A stretch of DNA of 64,000 nucleotides from Chryseobacterium sp. Leaf404 (GCF_001424145.1 NZ_LMQM01000001.1:62001-126000), one strand, 5' to 3'; counted from the first letter of the stretch, positions 1-8,001 are shown. Program-made: numbers and translations. Notes: a model not told the origin generated them from the letters alone.

Positions 1-54
1 TTTGTTACATAGCTTGCCATAATTTTAAAATTTTGTTTTAGTATAAAAAAATAA

Positions 55-70
55 TCCGACATTTGTCGGA
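55..70. promoter_or_regulatory. 16-bp palindrome, possible operator
   Basis: TCCGACA-TT-TGTCGGA is a perfect inverted repeat with 7-bp arms, 59 bp before the lipoprotein gene at 129. No T-run follows, so it looks more like a protein-binding site than a terminator. The gene to the left lies outside the window, so which gene it serves is unknown. Confidence 0.4.
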
Positions 71-128
71 CAATGTTTTAGCGTGTTAATCGTTATTCTT
101 TTACAAATATATAAAAATTTCAATTCAA

Positions 129-581
129 ATGAAAAAAACTTTTTCGCTGATCATAATTTCAACAATTCTGATTTTCAGTAATTTAAGCCTAAATTCCTGC
201 AGAAGTACCAATGATACGGTAAGTTGTTTTCCCAATGCTCCGGTGAATGTTTCTTTAAATCTTAACCTCCCTGCCTACTTCAATCTCACACAACCACAAG
301 GATGGATTTATGTAAACGAACAGCAGTCTGGAACGCGCGGTCTGATCATTGTACGCGGCTCCGGAAACACATTTAAAGTATATGACAGAAATGCACCTCA
401 CCTATGCCCAGACACCAATACTACACTTGAAGTGAAAGACAATATCAGCATTATCTGTCCCAAAGATAATGCCACATGGATTTTATTGACAGGTAACCCC
501 ACCTCCGTTACTTCACTTCCTCCCAAAACTTATCTTTATAATTACGACGCTTCAACAAATGTCTTAAATATTTACTTTTGA
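129..581 (+). CDS. Lipoprotein with a degenerate Rieske-like domain
   Basis: A 150-residue exported protein. It has a signal peptide and lipobox LNSC with Cys24, so it is probably a lipoprotein. The rest follows the order of a small Rieske [2Fe-2S] domain: a GLIIVRGSG strand, VYDRNAPH near residues 84-91, CPDTN from residue 93, and IICPKDN near 108-114. The Cys-x-His ligand pair appears as Ala-Pro-His, and the second pair keeps only Cys110, so an iron-sulfur cluster is unlikely. The fold assignment is inferred from the pattern alone. The stop codon directly abuts the dtd start, suggesting co-transcription. Function unknown. Confidence 0.6.
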   Translation: MKKTFSLIIISTILIFSNLSLNSCRSTNDTVSCFPNAPVNVSLNLNLPAYFNLTQPQGWIYVNEQQSGTRGLIIVRGSGNTFKVYDRNAPHLCPDTNTTLEVKDNISIICPKDNATWILLTGNPTSVTSLPPKTYLYNYDASTNVLNIYF

Positions 582-1031
582 ATGAAAGCAGTTATCCAAA
601 GAGTTTCTGAAGCGAGCGTAAAGGTTGATGGTAGAATTACAGGTGAAATTACAAAAGGACTTATGCTCCTCATCGGAATTGATGCAAGTGATGAAAAAGC
701 AGATGCAGACTGGCTTATACAGAAGATTCTGAATCTAAGGGTGTTTGGAGATGAAAATGACAGACTCAATCTTTCTGTTCAGGATATTTCTGGTGAGATC
801 CTCTGCATCAGTCAGTTTACTTTAATAGCGGACTATAAAAAAGGAAACCGGCCCTCCTTTATTAAAGCTGCAAAACCTGATAAGGCGATACCGCTGTTTG
901 AATATTTTAAATCTGAAATTTCAAAATCGGGTTTAAAAACCCAAAGCGGAATTTTCGGAGCAAATATGAAGGTTTCCCTTATAAATGACGGCCCCGTCAC
1001 CATTGTTATGGATACAATAACGAAAAGCTGA
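582..1031 (+). CDS. dtd: D-aminoacyl-tRNA deacylase
   Basis: Cytoplasmic proofreading enzyme that hydrolyses D-aminoacyl-tRNA (and Gly-tRNA-Ala), keeping D-amino acids out of translation. At 149 residues it has the usual family length. It shows the N-terminus MKAVIQRVSEASVKVDG, the catalytic-site SQFTL loop at 77-81 and the Gly-cisPro motif GPVT at 137-140. The start is the ATG directly after the preceding stop codon, with no intergenic gap. A strong hairpin terminator overlaps the stop codon. Confidence 0.96.
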   Translation: MKAVIQRVSEASVKVDGRITGEITKGLMLLIGIDASDEKADADWLIQKILNLRVFGDENDRLNLSVQDISGEILCISQFTLIADYKKGNRPSFIKAAKPDKAIPLFEYFKSEISKSGLKTQSGIFGANMKVSLINDGPVTIVMDTITKS

Positions 1032-1059
1032 ATCTCAAAGAAAATTTGAGATTTTTTTT
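1031..1059 (+). terminator. Rho-independent terminator after dtd
   Basis: Inverted repeat AATCTCAAA-GAAAA-TTTGAGATT followed by a run of T. It ends the lipoprotein-dtd unit. Confidence 0.85.
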
Positions 1060-1202
1060 GTCCTAATTTCCATCTAAAAATCACCATGTCTGGAGGTAAC
1101 CATTGATAGTTACAAAAACACACTATTACAGATTATATATTAATAATGTGATATTATAATAAATAATGTAACATAATTGCATAATTTTTGATTTAGTTTT
1201 AA

Positions 1203-1210
1203 TAAATTTG
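1203..1210 (+). promoter_or_regulatory. Candidate promoter -7 box (TAAATTTG)
   Basis: TAAATTTG matches the Bacteroidetes TAnnTTTG element and lies 32 bp before the ATG at 1242. No convincing TTTG box at 19-bp spacing was seen; the nearest TTG leaves about 23 bp. Confidence 0.4.
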
Positions 1211-1241
1211 ACTAATTTAACACCACTAAAACTTAAATCTT

Positions 1242-2147
1242 ATGAAAAAACGTTACATTTTGCTCGCTGCTTTTTTATTAAGCTACAGCATAAGCGCACA
1301 GGTAGGGATTAATACTGAGAATCCAAGAGCCACTTTAGATGTGGTAGGCAAACCCACAACCACTACTGTCCCTGACGGATTTATTCCGCCACGACTCACA
1401 GGTGACGAACTCAGAGCAAAATCTGCTGCTTACGGCAGCGCACAAAATGGCTCAATCGTTTATGTAACCCAACCTGCCACCATCACAGATCCTAAAACTT
1501 CAGGAGTTTTAACCCGCGGACTTTTTTTATATGATGCAATGGAACCCAACGGTGTGGATAACGGAACCTGGCAGCTATTACCAGACGGACCGGCTGTACC
1601 AACGGGTGGCACATCTGGCAGCGGAGCATATGCCGCAAAATTCAGAGGAAATATAGGACTGCTAAGCCTATCCTTATCAAATCTTTTTTCAACATCTTTC
1701 AACTATATACCACTAAACACTACAAGTGTTGCTGCAACTGTTGAAATTCCTTCCTCGCAAATAAATAATAACGAGTATGTAGTTCCTTCTGATGGATTAT
1801 ATCATATCAACTTCAGTTTCAGAAATGGGCAAGGTATCTCCGCACAGTTACTTTCAGCAAACCCGCCGGGAGTAGCAATTACCAAAAGAGAAGGAACCAG
1901 CGCTACAACCTCCACATTATTAGATTACAGAGAGTTTGGAGGAGTCAACTTGCTTGACGTAACGATACCGCTAGTAGTAGGTTCCATAAATTTGGGCGTA
2001 AATATCACATTAACCCAGGGTCAAATCAGCCATATTTATCAGTTAAAAGCTAATGACAGATTACGTTTTGGATTGGTTCAGGGTGGACTGAATGTTTCTT
2101 TGCTAAATGACAATTCAGCAGAATTATCTATATATAAAATTAATTAG
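1242..2147 (+). CDS. Secreted surface protein, VGINTxxPxxTLDV type with C1q-like C-terminus
   Basis: A 301-residue protein with a signal peptide ending in ISAQ, then VGINTENPRATLDVVG, the N-terminal signature of a large group of flavobacterial surface or tail-fibre-like proteins. The last 150 residues (from about SVAATVEIP) alternate strands in the way of a C1q/TNF jelly-roll, with YHINFSF and a terminal AELSIYKIN strand. There is no T9SS sorting domain. It has its own upstream region and is followed by a repeat and a terminator, so it is probably monocistronic. Biological role unknown. Confidence 0.7.
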   Translation: MKKRYILLAAFLLSYSISAQVGINTENPRATLDVVGKPTTTTVPDGFIPPRLTGDELRAKSAAYGSAQNGSIVYVTQPATITDPKTSGVLTRGLFLYDAMEPNGVDNGTWQLLPDGPAVPTGGTSGSGAYAAKFRGNIGLLSLSLSNLFSTSFNYIPLNTTSVAATVEIPSSQINNNEYVVPSDGLYHINFSFRNGQGISAQLLSANPPGVAITKREGTSATTSTLLDYREFGGVNLLDVTIPLVVGSINLGVNITLTQGQISHIYQLKANDRLRFGLVQGGLNVSLLNDNSAELSIYKIN

Positions 2148-2179
2148 ATAGTTCAGGAGTAAATCCATAGAGCTTGTTT

Positions 2180-2257
2180 AAATTTCATCAAAATCAATTT
2201 CCCCGATCCTTCCTTCGAAAAGCTCAGGATGACATGGAATTAATTTTGATGAAATTT
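2180..2257. repeat. Inverted-repeat element with an internal dispersed motif
   Basis: Two 20-bp arms (2180-2199 and 2238-2257) match as an inverted repeat with one mismatch; the left arm reads AAATTTCATCAAAATCAATT. Between them, at 2213, lies CTTCGAAAAGCTCAGGATGA, a variant of a motif found three more times in this window. The layout resembles a small MITE or mobile hairpin, but no target-site duplication was identified. Confidence 0.65.
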
Positions 2258-2258
2258 C

Positions 2259-2313
2259 AAGGCATTTTTTTACCATTTAGGGTTGGGAAAAGAAAAATGC
2301 CTTAATTTTTTTA
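2259..2313 (+). terminator. Hairpin terminator
   Basis: AAGGCATTTTT (2259-2269) pairs with AAAAATGCCTT (2293-2303), followed by a T-rich run. It lies between the surface protein gene and the FKBP gene. The loop is long (23 nt), so its strength is uncertain. Confidence 0.6.
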
Positions 2314-2418
2314 ATCATTATTAAACAGACATTACAGGCATCAAAAAATCTACAAATGCTTTCTCATTAATGGGAAAGTATTTTTATTTAGTTATCAACA
2401 AATTTCCACAATTATCAT

Positions 2419-2426
2419 TAGTTTTG
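2419..2426 (+). promoter_or_regulatory. Candidate promoter -7 box for the FKBP gene
   Basis: TAGTTTTG fits TAnnTTTG and is 28 bp before the ATG at 2454. It lies inside a longer in-frame ORF beginning at 2370, which supports the downstream start. No clear -33 box. Confidence 0.45.
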
Positions 2427-2453
2427 TACCCTTATCAATTTAAGGTTTATAAA

Positions 2454-3173
2454 ATGAAAAAACAAACTATTGCGTTGTTATGCGTAGCCATATTCAGCGT
2501 TTCCTGCGCTCAGAAAAACGAAAAGCAGGCAACCGAACAGAAGTCTGCAGACAAGTACACAGATGATCAGAAAGCATCATATTATATTGGGTTAAATATC
2601 GCTCAAAATATGAAGAGAGAAGGTTTTAAAGTAGACGCAGACCTTTTGGCTCAGGCAATCAAAGAAGATATGGAAGGTAAAACCAAATTATTTCCTGAAG
2701 CTGAAATGAATACTTTTATGCAATCTTTTATGCAAAAGCAGGGTGAAAAAAAACAGGCTGAAGCTTCTGCAAAAGCAGGCGAAAACAAGAAAAAAGGCCT
2801 GGAATTTCTTGCTAAAAACAAACAAAATGCAAAAGTGAAAACTACCGCTTCAGGTCTTCAGTACGAAGTTTTGCAGGAAGGTGACGGCAAAACAAAACCT
2901 GCAGCAACAAGCACAGTGCAGGTAAAGTATACAGGAAAACTGCTTGACGGAACGGTGTTCGATTCTACAGATAAAAACGGCGGCGCACCAATGGATATTA
3001 ACCTGGGTGCAGTAATTAAAGGATGGACAGAAGGTATCCAGCTGATGAGCAAAGGATCGAAGTACAGATTTTACATCCCTTCTGAGCTGGCTTACGGCGA
3101 GCAGGGAGCAGGCGGCGCTATACCTCCCGGAGCTACCATTATTTTTGATGTAGAGCTGGTAGGCATAAAATAA
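2454..3173 (+). CDS. FKBP-type peptidyl-prolyl isomerase, lipoprotein
   Basis: A 239-residue periplasmic or outer-membrane folding catalyst that isomerises Xaa-Pro bonds. The ATG at 2454 is chosen over an in-frame ATG at 2370 because it directly begins a signal peptide with lipobox FSVSC (Cys18). Residues about 40-130 form the helical, Mip/FkpA-type dimerisation region (YYIGLNIAQNM). The C-terminal 110 residues are the FKBP domain, with TVQVKYTGKLLDGTVFDST, GWTEGIQLM and PPGATIIFDVELV. It is followed by a strong terminator. Closest named relatives are FkpA and Mip, but orthology was not tested. Confidence 0.92.
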   Translation: MKKQTIALLCVAIFSVSCAQKNEKQATEQKSADKYTDDQKASYYIGLNIAQNMKREGFKVDADLLAQAIKEDMEGKTKLFPEAEMNTFMQSFMQKQGEKKQAEASAKAGENKKKGLEFLAKNKQNAKVKTTASGLQYEVLQEGDGKTKPAATSTVQVKYTGKLLDGTVFDSTDKNGGAPMDINLGAVIKGWTEGIQLMSKGSKYRFYIPSELAYGEQGAGGAIPPGATIIFDVELVGIK

Positions 3174-3196
3174 TTTATATCAGAAATCTATAAAAA

Positions 3197-3230
3197 AATG
3201 TCTTTCAAGAATTTTGAAAGACATTTTTTG
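3197..3230. terminator. Bidirectional terminator
   Basis: AATGTCTTTCAA (3197-3208) pairs perfectly with TTGAAAGACATT (3214-3225), with A/T runs on both sides. It separates the convergent FKBP gene and the lipoprotein gene ending at 3256. Confidence 0.85.
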
Positions 3231-3255
3231 TATGTTTAAACAGGTCTTACTGCAA

Positions 3256-3771
3256 TTATCTTACAGGAACACTGCTGAAATTCAGAGCAACTTTAAGATT
3301 CATGTCTGATATGGTTTGGTTTTTCAGCTGATAAACCGTTTTAACAGTTACGCCGGAACTTTTCACTACAGAATCTAAAAATCCGGCATCATTGTTTAAG
3401 TCCAGATTAATACTTGATGCGCTGGTGGAAATATCAGATCTTGAAGCAACCAGCTTTTCGCCTGTTCCATCTGATGAAATATAAATCTTTACAGACTTCA
3501 GTGCGCTTAAATTTCCGCCCACGGGGGAGGCTACTGAAATTTTAGCATCAGAAAGCCTTACATCTTTAATCTGCGCATTGTTATTCCCGCCAAACCATGT
3601 CTGCACATTAGTTGCCGTTGACGTTGAAGCTACCTCTTTATCCGCCGGTACTCCGGTAGAAATTAGTACATTAGTAGTGTATGGAAACGTGTTTTGAACG
3701 ATTGACTGCACGGTTCCGCAGCTTACTAAAACAGTTGATGCAATAATTGCTGTGGCTAATATATTTTTCAT
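3256..3771 (-). CDS. Hypothetical lipoprotein
   Basis: A 171-residue lipoprotein. The start MKNILATAI at 3771 is preferred over an upstream in-frame start at 3813 because the signal peptide begins there; lipobox LVSC gives Cys18. The mature part is rich in Ser, Thr, Val and Asn and looks all-beta (ATNVQTWFGG, SVKIYISSDGTGEKLVASR, MNLKVALNFSSVP). The family was not recognised. It lies about 45 bp after the next lipoprotein gene on the same strand, so the two may be co-transcribed. Confidence 0.7.
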   Translation of the reverse strand: MKNILATAIIASTVLVSCGTVQSIVQNTFPYTTNVLISTGVPADKEVASTSTATNVQTWFGGNNNAQIKDVRLSDAKISVASPVGGNLSALKSVKIYISSDGTGEKLVASRSDISTSASSINLDLNNDAGFLDSVVKSSGVTVKTVYQLKNQTISDMNLKVALNFSSVPVR

Positions 3772-3815
3772 TTTAAATACATTTTTGATGATGGTGAGCA
3801 GAAAGTATACCACTT

Positions 3816-4364
3816 TTATTCAACGGTAACCGAAAAGTCTCCCACGGTTGCTCCATCTGCCATATTGTTTTTTCCGATGATGATCCACACCTCACCTTTT
3901 CCTTTTACGTCGTGAACAAGATCTTTCCCAAAAGGTCCATCCATCGAGCCATCCGGCATTTTAATCTGATTGATTCTTATATTTTGCTTAGAATCTTTTA
4001 CCTTTATTGAAGCCTTAATCTGGGGCTTAGAGAAATCTGTGATCTTCAGAATAAGTTTGTCATGCTTTTCTGTAAATTTTTCACCAATGGTAATCGGGGT
4101 TCTCTGCCCGTCTGCCATCCGTATGATTACTCTGTCTTTTTCTTCACGCATAACGCCAGTCTCAAGAACTTCTTTCGTTTTGGGAGCATTATTGATCATA
4201 GAATCTTTCATTCTTACCGCTGCAGTTTCTTCCGCATTTTCACCAGAAGCCTGCTCATTCACAGTTAAAGAATCACTGGCAACAGTTTGATCCGAAGTTT
4301 CGGTTTTTTCTTTCTGACAAGAATTTAAAAAGAGAAATACAATGGCTATGGGTAAAAATTTCAT
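3816..4364 (-). CDS. Hypothetical lipoprotein
   Basis: A 182-residue lipoprotein starting at MKFLPIAIVF, with lipobox FLNSC. A Thr/Ser/Glu-rich spacer (about residues 20-60) is followed by a compact domain with VIIRMADGQRTPITIGEKFTE, KLILKITDF and a terminal VGDFSVTVE strand. No family recognised. Its ATG lies 1 bp past the stop codon of the upstream membrane-protein gene, implying an operon and probably coupled translation. Confidence 0.7.
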   Translation of the reverse strand: MKFLPIAIVFLFLNSCQKEKTETSDQTVASDSLTVNEQASGENAEETAAVRMKDSMINNAPKTKEVLETGVMREEKDRVIIRMADGQRTPITIGEKFTEKHDKLILKITDFSKPQIKASIKVKDSKQNIRINQIKMPDGSMDGPFGKDLVHDVKGKGEVWIIIGKNNMADGATVGDFSVTVE

Positions 4365-4365
4365 A

Positions 4366-5742
4366 TTATTTAGTTTTGGTGGTTTCATAGAAGAGATTTT
4401 TAGAGAGAAACGTTTTCTTTTTCTGCTCTTCGATTTTAAAAATAACTTCTTTCAAAAGTTGTGCGTCGTTTTTTTCTTTTGCGTATTTCAGCAATTGTTT
4501 TTCGCTGAAGCTGATGGACTGAAGATGAAAATTGATGGCAAAATCGCTTCTCCTGCTGTTTTGCAACGTGATCAATCCGCCCCAGTTGATGAAAGAGCAA
4601 GCCAAAACTGTTCCATAAAAAGCCCAGATCATCGAGTTGAATAAGTATGCATTGGTTTTCTTTTTCTGAATTTTAATGAAAGTAACAATCAGCCCCACAG
4701 CGGAAAGTATAAGGAAAGCATACACCCCAAGTTTTTTGTAGGTAAATGCATGAAGAATAAGATATTCCGTGTTTTTAGCAGCTGTTACGAGAAGTAAAAT
4801 CAGATTTAAAACAATCCACAATTTAGCTAAAACTTTTAGCCAGTATGATTTTGGGTCAAAATTAAAATTCGATTTAAAATAAAACATAATGACCATAATC
4901 GCCATCACAATTGAACAAATCACCGCTTCTACCCTGTTGTGCGTTTCTTCAGACATGTAATTTGGTGATTTTTCGGTTTGGTAAAACTGCTCGTAAGTGT
5001 AAGTGGCAATAAAAAAGATGAGCATAATGTTCAGAACAGCCAGAGAAACGATACCGCTTGCTCTTTCAGAATTAAAATCAAGAAACGAAAATGTTGGTTT
5101 TTGGTCTATTCTGCTTTTTGAAAATTCGTTATCTAAAGTAGAATTGTTTTTGTAGAGAATCCTTTCCACAGCGAAATTATAAAAGTTGAACGCGATGAAA
5201 AATCCTAAAACTGAAAGCACAAAAATCTGCCAAAGGCTGAAATCTAAACTTACATTGCTGAAAACACCTGCGAAAGAATCGCTTCCCGCAGAATAAATTC
5301 CAAAGAAAATCAAAGCAAAAACAAATGGAATTACAAAAAAGGCTAAAATTTTCTGCCACAAACCCGGAACTTTCCGTTTCGGCATCCAGCCGTTGATGCT
5401 CAAAATCCTGCAGATGGAAGTGAAAAAACTGCTGATGAAAACGGGAACAATCATAAAAGTTTTCATTCTTTTCTCTTTAGAACGGTACGACAGCAGGAAA
5501 AGTGATGAAGCTACCGCAAAAAACGAAGGAGCATCGGCATACCAGGCAAATGCAACGGATGATAAAATAGTGGTAACTGATGCAAAATAAAATATTCCGG
5601 TTTTGTTTTTCTGTGGCGTTTTAAAAAAGGTTAAAAACGCATAGGAAATTCCTAAAATCCCGAGGTTGAGACCGACGTCTTCGTTGTAAAAGACAATAAC
5701 GAAGATGAGTGTTGAGAGGATGATATAGTGATGTGTTTTCAT
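4366..5742 (-). CDS. Polytopic membrane protein, DUF4173/DUF4153-like
   Basis: A 458-residue inner-membrane protein with about 10 hydrophobic segments spread along its length and a charged C-terminal tail (QLLKYAKEKNDAQLLKEV). The layout, and features such as FAWYADAPSFF near the N-terminus and LGVYAFLILSAVGLIVTFIK near the C-terminus, fit the DUF4173/DUF4153 membrane families common in Bacteroidetes. The biochemical role of these families is not established. First gene of a unit with the two lipoprotein genes downstream. Confidence 0.65.
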   Translation of the reverse strand: MKTHHYIILSTLIFVIVFYNEDVGLNLGILGISYAFLTFFKTPQKNKTGIFYFASVTTILSSVAFAWYADAPSFFAVASSLFLLSYRSKEKRMKTFMIVPVFISSFFTSICRILSINGWMPKRKVPGLWQKILAFFVIPFVFALIFFGIYSAGSDSFAGVFSNVSLDFSLWQIFVLSVLGFFIAFNFYNFAVERILYKNNSTLDNEFSKSRIDQKPTFSFLDFNSERASGIVSLAVLNIMLIFFIATYTYEQFYQTEKSPNYMSEETHNRVEAVICSIVMAIMVIMFYFKSNFNFDPKSYWLKVLAKLWIVLNLILLLVTAAKNTEYLILHAFTYKKLGVYAFLILSAVGLIVTFIKIQKKKTNAYLFNSMIWAFYGTVLACSFINWGGLITLQNSRRSDFAINFHLQSISFSEKQLLKYAKEKNDAQLLKEVIFKIEEQKKKTFLSKNLFYETTKTK

Positions 5743-5744
5743 AG

Positions 5745-5813
5745 TGTTGGATTATGGGTGTTGGATTATGGGTGTTGGATACTGCATGCTGGATGTTGGG
5801 TGTTTGGTGTTGG
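5745..5813. repeat. Degenerate tandem repeat, GTTGG-rich
   Basis: Two exact copies of TGTTGGATTATGGG are followed by diverging copies (TGTTGGATACTG, TGGATGTTGGG, TGTTTGGTGTTGGG). It fills the gap between the start of the membrane-protein gene and the Coq4-like gene. Noncoding. Confidence 0.75.
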
Positions 5814-5816
5814 GTG

Positions 5817-6302
5817 TTAAAATAAAACATGAGTTTCTTTCTGTCGGAAAAAGTCTTTTACGTTTTCGAAATTTTGCCAGAGAAGTTCTTCGAAGTCGAT
5901 GTGATGGAAGGCACGCATTGATTTTCCTTTTTGGTAGGCATTTTTGTAAATTTTGTGATATTCAGGTAGGATGATGCTTCCTAAAACAATGGCTGCCAAA
6001 AGATGAGCGTTGAGTTTTCCGTTTCCGAGGAGGAGAAACTGCATGGCGATTTCGTCTTCGAAGTTGGTGCCGCAACCGGTAATCAGATGATGTACGTCGT
6101 GGTTTTCCATTTTTGGGATCATGGTGAAGCCGTGTTTTTTGTAGAATTCACCGAGTTTTCTGCCAAGAGAATCTTTTTCAAATTCCAAAAGCTGTTTTTC
6201 ATTAAACTGCCACTGTCTTTTCTTCTTTTTGAAGTATTTTCTATAGAGTTTTTGTGTTTTGTCGTAAACGAAAAGCAGGAATTTTACGCGTAATTTTTTC
6301 AT
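5817..6302 (-). CDS. Coq4-like protein
   Basis: A 161-residue soluble protein. The start MKKLRVKF at 6302 is chosen because the upstream in-frame extension (to 6437) is encoded by repeat DNA. Residues 68-84 read H-D-V-H-H, eleven residues, then Glu: an exact match to the Coq4 metal-binding motif HDxxH(x11)E. In mitochondria and proteobacteria Coq4 acts in ubiquinone biosynthesis; Bacteroidetes generally use menaquinone, so the role here is open. The N-terminal 35 residues are very basic. Confidence 0.75.
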   Translation of the reverse strand: MKKLRVKFLLFVYDKTQKLYRKYFKKKKRQWQFNEKQLLEFEKDSLGRKLGEFYKKHGFTMIPKMENHDVHHLITGCGTNFEDEIAMQFLLLGNGKLNAHLLAAIVLGSIILPEYHKIYKNAYQKGKSMRAFHHIDFEELLWQNFENVKDFFRQKETHVLF

Positions 6303-6342
6303 AATTTTAATTTTTAAAGTGAAGAGGATACAACGTTGAATT

Positions 6343-6435
6343 GCACGCGCCCCGACCTGAACGGAGCTCTTTTTGTAAGCGATGGGAAGAGCCAAGGCAC
6401 AAAAAAGCGGGAGTGGAGGGCGGATAAAGGCGCCC
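6343..6435 (+). repeat. Dispersed structured repeat, copy 1
   Basis: Shares blocks with 32283-32388 in the same orientation: CCCGACCTGAACGGA, a T-run, later CAAAAAA, then GGGAGTGGAGGGCGGAT and GCGCCC. The ends form an inverted repeat (GCGC / GCGC). At the same place copy 2 has GCAG / CTGC, so the paired bases covary. Located between two minus-strand genes. Confidence 0.75.
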
Positions 6436-6443
6436 AAAAAAAA

Positions 6444-6743
6444 TTAAATAGAATTTAAAGTGAGTCCGATATAGGTGTAAAGAGCTGCGATTGGGATGTT
6501 GATGCAGAGAATTGCGGATGCAGAAAAACAGTTGGGGAGCTGGCTGCGACAAAAAAAACCGTAAATCAATAATCCAAAAATAATCAGCAGATTGAGAGCC
6601 GACGCAAGATATAGCAAAACAAAACCGCAGAGCGCAAAATCGATATTTTTTGTAATGATATTCCCGAAAAGGCAGATGTTGCCGAGAATGAAACAAAGCC
6701 AAAACGTGTAATTTCCGATGTTTTTGATGGTTGAATTTTTCAT
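6444..6743 (-). CDS. Small hypothetical membrane protein
   Basis: A 99-residue protein starting at MKNSTIKNIG, with three hydrophobic segments (about 13-30, 36-62 and 72-95). No family recognised. Its start lies 4 bp past the stop of the next gene upstream (6748-7119), suggesting co-transcription. Confidence 0.6.
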   Translation of the reverse strand: MKNSTIKNIGNYTFWLCFILGNICLFGNIITKNIDFALCGFVLLYLASALNLLIIFGLLIYGFFCRSQLPNCFSASAILCINIPIAALYTYIGLTLNSI

Positions 6744-6747
6744 GATT

Positions 6748-7119
6748 TTAGTTGATTTTTGTGTAAACATGATTCATATCTGCATTCAAAATAATTTTAG
6801 TCTCCCCGAAAAGTTCGTTTGAAAAATAAGTGCTGAAAAAAGCCGATTCTCCAAAACTTTTATAATGAAGTTCAATTCGCGGACTAATTCCATTACTCAT
6901 TTCAAATTGTCCTCTACCGAAAAATCTGCTTTCAAAATTTCCATCGCTGTGCAAAATCAAAGTATCTGATTCATGAGGTGCTTCAACACAACAAATAGGA
7001 TTTTGATAATTTGTATTTACATACATTCCATACAATGTTTTATCTTTTAAGGGATAATCCACATTAAAAATTGTAATAACCAATAACCCTAAGGCAATAA
7101 TTGTTAATATCAGTTTCAT
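6748..7119 (-). CDS. Hypothetical protein with N-terminal membrane anchor
   Basis: A 123-residue protein: hydrophobic residues 2-19 form a signal anchor, followed by a beta-rich domain with GMYVNTNY, DTLILHSDGNFESRFFG and a terminal IILNADMNHVYTKIN. The DTLILHSDGNFE stretch resembles lipocalin-like or copper-resistance-like small domains that carry a growth or quantity read-out strand, but this is weak. Function unknown. Confidence 0.6.
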   Translation of the reverse strand: MKLILTIIALGLLVITIFNVDYPLKDKTLYGMYVNTNYQNPICCVEAPHESDTLILHSDGNFESRFFGRGQFEMSNGISPRIELHYKSFGESAFFSTYFSNELFGETKIILNADMNHVYTKIN

Positions 7120-7132
7120 ACTTTTTAAAGTT

Positions 7133-7972
7133 TTAAGCTTGAGTTAATTTAAAAACCGTAATCTCGGGCCTCACCATAAATCTCACCTGATAAGAATGCC
7201 CAATCGCGCGGTTGATGTAGAGCATTCTTCCATCCTGCAGATCAATTTCTCCGGAAATATATTTTCTGTTTTTGACGGGAAGAATTGGGGTTATGATTCC
7301 GGGAATTGTACACTGTCCGCCATGGGTATGGCCGCTGAGAATCCAGCCCTGATAGCCATTCCATACGTCTTTGTCGCAGACATCGGGATTGTGACAGAGA
7401 ACTAAATTGGCTTTTGAAGGATCGTAATCTTTCATGACTTTCATTGGATCAAAATTGGGCGACCATAAGTCGTCGAAGCCGATCAGATTTAAGCCATGGC
7501 AATCTTTCTGAGTATTGTTAATCATTGTAACACCGCTGTCTTTAAGAATTTCACAGATAATTTCTGAAGTTCCAACATCCCTAAATTTCACTCCATAATC
7601 GTGATTTCCCAGAATACCGAATGTTCCTAAACTTCCGTAAACAGCTTCTGCCATTACTTTTTTGAGGCTTTTGTGATCTTCGGGCGTTCCGTGATTGACG
7701 AAATCTCCGGTGTAGACTACAAAATCGGGATTAAAGTTTTTGGCCTTTTGGAAAGATTCGATGAGGAAATTCCAGTCGAAACGGTCGCCGACGTGTAAAT
7801 CTGAAATCTGCATCAGAATTTTACCTTCCAGTTCTTTAGGTAAATTTCTAGTGGGCAGTTTTCTTTGTACAAACTCTACCCAAAACGGTTCGATCTGCCA
7901 TGAATAAAGGAACGGCACAGCCCCGACCGCGGAAAGCTGTAACAGTCTTTTGAGGAAATATTTTCTGGTCAT
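7133..7972 (-). CDS. Metallophosphoesterase, YkuE-like
   Basis: A 279-residue calcineurin-like phosphoesterase. All five metal-binding blocks are present: DLHVGD (about 58), GDFVNHG (about 86), GNHDYG (about 121), CHNPD and GHTHGGQ. An N-terminal segment MTRKYFLKRLLQLSAVGAV anchors or exports it; it carries no twin-arginine pair in the classical form. YkuE-type enzymes act at the outer face of the membrane, probably on phospholipid-linked substrates; the substrate here is unknown. Confidence 0.88.
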   Translation of the reverse strand: MTRKYFLKRLLQLSAVGAVPFLYSWQIEPFWVEFVQRKLPTRNLPKELEGKILMQISDLHVGDRFDWNFLIESFQKAKNFNPDFVVYTGDFVNHGTPEDHKSLKKVMAEAVYGSLGTFGILGNHDYGVKFRDVGTSEIICEILKDSGVTMINNTQKDCHGLNLIGFDDLWSPNFDPMKVMKDYDPSKANLVLCHNPDVCDKDVWNGYQGWILSGHTHGGQCTIPGIITPILPVKNRKYISGEIDLQDGRMLYINRAIGHSYQVRFMVRPEITVFKLTQA

Positions 7973-8001
7973 GCTAAAATTTTTTTGTGATGATTTTATC
8001 T

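Noticed and set aside
6307..6702. 131-codon minus-strand frame across the structured repeat and the small membrane gene
   Set aside because: Its product is Arg/Ser/Leu/Phe-rich and runs through repeat DNA; the overlapping 99-residue membrane protein is more plausible.
7133..7972. Twin-arginine signal in the metallophosphoesterase
   Set aside because: The N-terminus has RK and KR but no RR pair with a Tat consensus, so a simple membrane anchor or Sec signal is more likely.
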